Origin: Balnearium lithotrophicum
GTDB lineage: Bacteria; Aquificota; Aquificia; Desulfurobacteriales; Desulfurobacteriaceae
NCBI RefSeq assembly: GCF_900182585.1
Contig: NZ_FXTM01000019.1
Span: 1 to 43,879, forward strand
Direction: 5' to 3'
Length of the DNA: 43,879 nt
The position numbers and the translations under genes are program-made. Of the stretch, positions 41,115 to 43,879 are shown piece by piece (the first letter of the stretch is position 1; each line of letters starts with the position of its first letter). The notes under the pieces were generated by a model. It was not told where the DNA came from and made no database searches. It saw only the letters and a program-made list of their open reading frames with translations.

Positions 41115-42706
41115 AGGAAGGGACCAATCTCCTATCCAAAGTCTTAGTGAACATAGGTTATTCTGTCTTCACCTATCACGACTATCCTTCTCTTATAAGG
41201 GGAGGACACAACTTCTCAACCGTCAGGTTTTCAAACGAGGAGGTGAAATCTCCCGTTAAAATGGGAGACTACATAGTTGCCCTTGACGATAGGAGCGTGA
41301 GGAGACACAGGGAGGATGCAAAAACTGAAACCGTCTGGATTCTCGATGAGGGAGTTAAGGAAGAGGTAAATGGAAAGGTAATAAGGTTACCAATAAGAAA
41401 GGAAGTTAAGGGTGTCATGAGGAGCTCTGCAACACTTGGAGCTCTCCTTAAAGCATTTAGAATTCCTGAGGAAGAGGGATTAGCCGTTCTTAAGGAGTTA
41501 AAAAATTACGAGGAGAACGAGAGGATATTCAAGAGGTTCTACGAAATTTCTCAGGAAGTTGAGGAAATCGTAGAGGTTGAGGGAATAAAGGGTGAGTACA
41601 TATCTGGAAGTGAGGCAATTGCCCTTGGGGCAGTTGACGGTGGACTGAACGTTTACATAGCCTACCCTATGACACCTGCATCACCCGTCCTTCACTTCTT
41701 GGCTTCTAAAAAGAGGGAGCTTGGAGTAAAGGTAGTTCAGCCTGAGAATGAAATCGGCGTAATAAACATGGTCTTAGGGGCAGCCTACGCAGGTGGAAGG
41801 TCAATGACGGGGACGTCGGGGGGAGGATTTGCCCTCATGACCGAGACTTTGAGCCTTGCAGGAATGAGTGAAACTCCTGTTGTTATATACGAGGCTCAGA
41901 GGGGAGCTCCGTCAACGGGAGTTCCAACGTACACAGAGCAGGCCGACCTCCTCTTCGTTCTCTTTGCAGGTCACGGAGACTTTCCAAGAATAGTTGTTGC
42001 ACCTTCAGATGCTAAGGAGTGTTACCTTCTAACGAGAGAAGCCTTAAACCTTGCTTGGAAGTTTCAGGTTCCCGTTGTAGTTTTAGGAAGTAAAAACGTT
42101 GGAGAGAGTTTTTATACGCAGGAGATAGTTAGAGAGAAGGTAGTTGAGGAGCCAAAAGTTTGGAGTGGCAGTGGAGAGTACAGAAGGTACGAAATAACCG
42201 AGGATGGAGTTTCACCCCTTGCCTTTCCTGGAACAAAGGGAGTTGTTGTAAAGGCAACGAGCTACGAACACAACGAGGAGGGAATAACGACTGAAGAACC
42301 CTCAGAAATTGTGAGGATGATGGACAAGAGGGAGAGGAAGAGAAAGACGATAGAGGAGTTTTTCAGGAAAAGGGATGACACTGTTTCCGTTGGAGGGGAC
42401 TTAAGTTCAAGGAGAGTTTTAGTTACGTGGGGTGAGAACTGGGGAGTTTGCTGTGAGGTTGGCGAGGAGCTTGGATACAAAGCTGTAAAGCCAAACTACT
42501 TGGAACCCTTCCCATCAGAGAGACTCCTTTCCGAACTTGAAGGAGCAGAGGAAGTTACAGTTGTGGAGCTCTCACCTTCAGGACAGTTTGAGAAGCTCCT
42601 AAAAATGAACGGAATCTCTGTAAACAACAGGTTTAGAAAGTACGATACAAGGCCAATCTTCAAGGAGGAGTTGGCAGAATTTCTATCGGGAGGGAGAGAT
42701 GCTTAA
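41069..42706 (+). CDS. 2-oxoacid:ferredoxin oxidoreductase, fused gamma-alpha subunit (KorA-like)
   Basis: A 545-aa protein. An N-terminal gamma domain (about 1-170) has VIIGGEAGEGIKEGTNLLSK and YHDYPSLIRGGHNF. An alpha (pyrimidine-binding) domain follows from about 180 with SGSEAIALGAVDGG, AYPMTPASPVLHFL, QPENEIGVINMVLGAAYAGG, TGTSGGGFALMTE and RGAPSTGVPTYTEQADL. Together with the beta subunit it decarboxylates a 2-oxoacid or, with reduced ferredoxin, carboxylates an acyl-CoA. 2-Oxoglutarate is favoured from the two-subunit layout, but pyruvate and others are possible. ATG after AGGAGGGGAG; overlaps the synthetase gene and the beta gene by eight bases. Confidence 0.92.
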   Translation: MERSVIIGGEAGEGIKEGTNLLSKVLVNIGYSVFTYHDYPSLIRGGHNFSTVRFSNEEVKSPVKMGDYIVALDDRSVRRHREDAKTETVWILDEGVKEEVNGKVIRLPIRKEVKGVMRSSATLGALLKAFRIPEEEGLAVLKELKNYEENERIFKRFYEISQEVEEIVEVEGIKGEYISGSEAIALGAVDGGLNVYIAYPMTPASPVLHFLASKKRELGVKVVQPENEIGVINMVLGAAYAGGRSMTGTSGGGFALMTETLSLAGMSETPVVIYEAQRGAPSTGVPTYTEQADLLFVLFAGHGDFPRIVVAPSDAKECYLLTREALNLAWKFQVPVVVLGSKNVGESFYTQEIVREKVVEEPKVWSGSGEYRRYEITEDGVSPLAFPGTKGVVVKATSYEHNEEGITTEEPSEIVRMMDKRERKRKTIEEFFRKRDDTVSVGGDLSSRRVLVTWGENWGVCCEVGEELGYKAVKPNYLEPFPSERLLSELEGAEEVTVVELSPSGQFEKLLKMNGISVNNRFRKYDTRPIFKEELAEFLSGGRDA

Positions 42707-43493
42707 TTTGAAGACAAAGGCGGAGATTACATGGTGTCCCGGATGTGGGAACTTCGGAATACTCAAGGCCTTTGAGAGTGCAGTTAACGAACTTTCCAAC
42801 GAAGTACCCGTTGAGAACTTTGTAATTGCCTCGGGAATTGGATGTCACGGAAAGATTGTCGACTACATCAATTTGAACAGCTTCTACTCGATACACGGTA
42901 GAGCTCTCTCAAACCTTGAAGGAATGAGGTTGGTTAACGACAAGCTCGTCTGTGTTGGATTTGTAGGTGATGGAGATATTTACGCCGAAGGAGTTTCCCA
43001 CCTAATCTTCGCAGCAAAGAGGAACGTAAATATAACTGCAATAGTCCACGATAACCGCTCCTACAGTTTAACAACAGGTCAGTTTACACCAACGAGTCCT
43101 TCAAAATTCAAGGGAAAGTCAACTCCTGAAGGTCCTCCTGAGGACCCTATTAACCCACTCTTACTTATGCTTTCATCCGGAGCGACATTTGTAGCCCGTG
43201 GATTTGCCGGAGACATACCACACTTGACTTATCTAATAAAGGAGGCCATAAAACATAAAGGGTTCTCGTTTATCGATGTCCTTCAGCCCTGTGTTACGTT
43301 CTTCAACACGTTTCCTTTCTACAGGAAACACTGCTACAAGTTGGAGGAAGTTAACCACGATGTGACAAACTTTGAACTTGCAGTTGAAAGGGCAAAGGAG
43401 TGGGACTACAACGATGACAGTGAGGATGTAAGGATTCCAATAGGTATATTCTACAGAGTAGAAAAACCAACTTACGAGGAGAGAGTAGGTTAA
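42699..43493 (+). CDS. 2-oxoacid:ferredoxin oxidoreductase beta subunit (KorB-like)
   Basis: A 264-aa TPP- and [4Fe-4S]-binding subunit. Cluster cysteines C13/C16 (TWCPGCGNFG), C49 (GIGCHGK) and C198 (LQPCVTF) are all present. The TPP motif runs FVGDGDIYAEGVSHLIFAA to the Asn at 119 (HDNRSYSLTTGQ). There is no extra ferredoxin domain. The ATG follows AGGGAGAG and overlaps the alpha gene by eight bases. Only 13 bases separate its stop codon from the right-hand IS, so any further gene of the operon, for instance a ferredoxin, would have been displaced by the insertion. Confidence 0.95.
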   Translation: MLNLKTKAEITWCPGCGNFGILKAFESAVNELSNEVPVENFVIASGIGCHGKIVDYINLNSFYSIHGRALSNLEGMRLVNDKLVCVGFVGDGDIYAEGVSHLIFAAKRNVNITAIVHDNRSYSLTTGQFTPTSPSKFKGKSTPEGPPEDPINPLLLMLSSGATFVARGFAGDIPHLTYLIKEAIKHKGFSFIDVLQPCVTFFNTFPFYRKHCYKLEEVNHDVTNFELAVERAKEWDYNDDSEDVRIPIGIFYRVEKPTYEERVG

Positions 43494-43525
43494 CATACTG
43501 TTGTTGTGTTGAAGTTCAGAAAGAA

Positions 43526-43576
43526 GGTGGACACCCTAAAATAAGATTTGAACTCCAACAAAAGGAGGTGTCCACC
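43526..43576 (+). promoter_or_regulatory. Hairpin over the transposase ribosome-binding site (right IS)
   Basis: GGTGGACACC (43526-43535) and GGTGTCCACC (43567-43576) pair perfectly across 31 bases. The second arm shares bases with the AGGAGGTG ribosome-binding site and ends one base ahead of the ATG at 43578. A smaller CTCC/GGAG pairing within the loop could also cover the site. It probably limits transposase translation from read-through transcripts coming from the oxidoreductase operon. Confidence 0.6.
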
Positions 43577-43577
43577 A

Positions 43578-43879
43578 ATGAAACAATTAAAGAAATTCAA
43601 AGGAGCATCCCTGCACATATCAAATACACCCTTCAAAAAAACAATCAAAAGAGGAACGAAAATCAAAACAAAACTCGACCTAACAAAAGACCCAAACGTG
43701 AGAAAAAGACTTAAATGGATTCAACACTACGAAAAACACCAAAATGCAAGACTAACCTGCAGATACTTCGGAATAAGTCCAACTACCTTCTACAAATGGA
43801 AAAATAGATACAAAAAGTACGGTTTAGAAGGCCTCAAAGACAGAAACAAAAGACCCCACAGAGTAAGACAACCTCAGAT
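43578..43879 (+). CDS. Transposase, N-terminal part (right IS copy, truncated by window edge)
   Basis: It encodes the same roughly 100 residues as the left copy: a basic N-terminus (KQLKKFKG), then LKWIQHYEKHQNARLTC, the HTH RYFGISPTTFYKWKNRY, and RNKRPHRV at the cut edge. The catalytic domain is beyond the window. ATG after AGGAGGTG. The reading direction is out of the window. The IS family rests on the helix-turn-helix part. Confidence 0.75.
   Translation, partial: MKQLKKFKGASLHISNTPFKKTIKRGTKIKTKLDLTKDPNVRKRLKWIQHYEKHQNARLTCRYFGISPTTFYKWKNRYKKYGLEGLKDRNKRPHRVRQPQ

Larger units (their letters stand above)
43507..43879 (+). mobile_element. Right partial insertion sequence (IS481-like), 5' end inside window
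   Basis: The mirror partner of 1-373, in opposite orientation, 369 of 373 bases identical. The element begins TGTTGAAGTTCAG, 13 bases after the stop codon of the oxidoreductase beta gene. Its distal end is missing because the window stops inside the transposase. Differences to the left copy are at 43604, 43670, 43784 and 43856, all within the coding part; the 71 bases ahead of the ATG are identical. Confidence 0.85.

Overview
The window reads as chromosomal DNA of a thermophilic, autotrophic, motile Gram-negative bacterium, most likely of the Desulfurobacteriaceae (Aquificota). This is inferred from gene content: a cytoplasmic group-3-type [NiFe]-hydrogenase (FrhA/G/B-like) with hypF, a 2-oxoacid:ferredoxin oxidoreductase beside an ADP-forming acyl-CoA synthetase, LPS export genes, flagella, AGG/AGA-rich Arg codons and low-to-moderate GC. 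A bacterial RNase P RNA gene is present, which argues against Aquifex and its closest relatives. No 16S rRNA or tRNA was seen, so placement is provisional.

Both ends are partial copies of one insertion sequence in inverted orientation (1-373 and 43507-43879, exact mirror images with four mismatches), so the window is probably a contig broken inside a repeated IS. From left to right: (i) 564-6961, minus strand: hypF, hydrogenase large subunit, small subunit, FrhB-like protein and an ArsR regulator, then hemB. (ii) 7055-11754, plus strand: purL and a PilS/PilR-like two-component pair. (iii) 11751-17056, minus strand: argG-tig, then a block holding a lipoprotein RNase A-like (CdiA-CT type) toxin, its putative immunity protein, a TrmN6-like methyltransferase and a ChrA-like transporter. 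(iv) 17134-21333, plus strand: obgE, proB, a BrkB-family membrane protein, panC, yjbQ. (v) 21336-21997, minus strand: rnpB and a thiamine-binding-type protein. (vi) 22060-27735, plus strand: a tightly packed run of HerA-like ATPase, CDF transporter fused to a NifX-like domain, NYN nuclease-like protein, MBL hydrolase, YdjM-like membrane protein, transaldolase and a degenerate GGDEF-like protein. (vii) 27746-34952, minus strand: ffh-rpsP-khpA, an MBL protein, bioD and a flagellar filament cluster (fliT-like, fliS, fliD, flaG, flagellin) behind a clear sigma-28 promoter. (viii) 35098-43493, plus strand: a triheme cytochrome c peroxidase, a metallophosphoesterase, kdsC-lptC-lptA-lptB, then the acyl-CoA synthetase and the two oxidoreductase subunits.

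Functionally, the hydrogenase and oxidoreductase modules fit H2-driven CO2 fixation, with ferredoxin linking H2 oxidation to reductive carboxylation. The Lpt cluster builds the outer membrane, and the flagellar cluster makes the filament and its cap and chaperones. The most notable items are the orphan RNase A-like toxin/immunity pair, the hydrogenase large subunit that lacks a C-terminal maturation peptide, the CDF-NifX fusion, and the two IS copies that differ only at synonymous sites.
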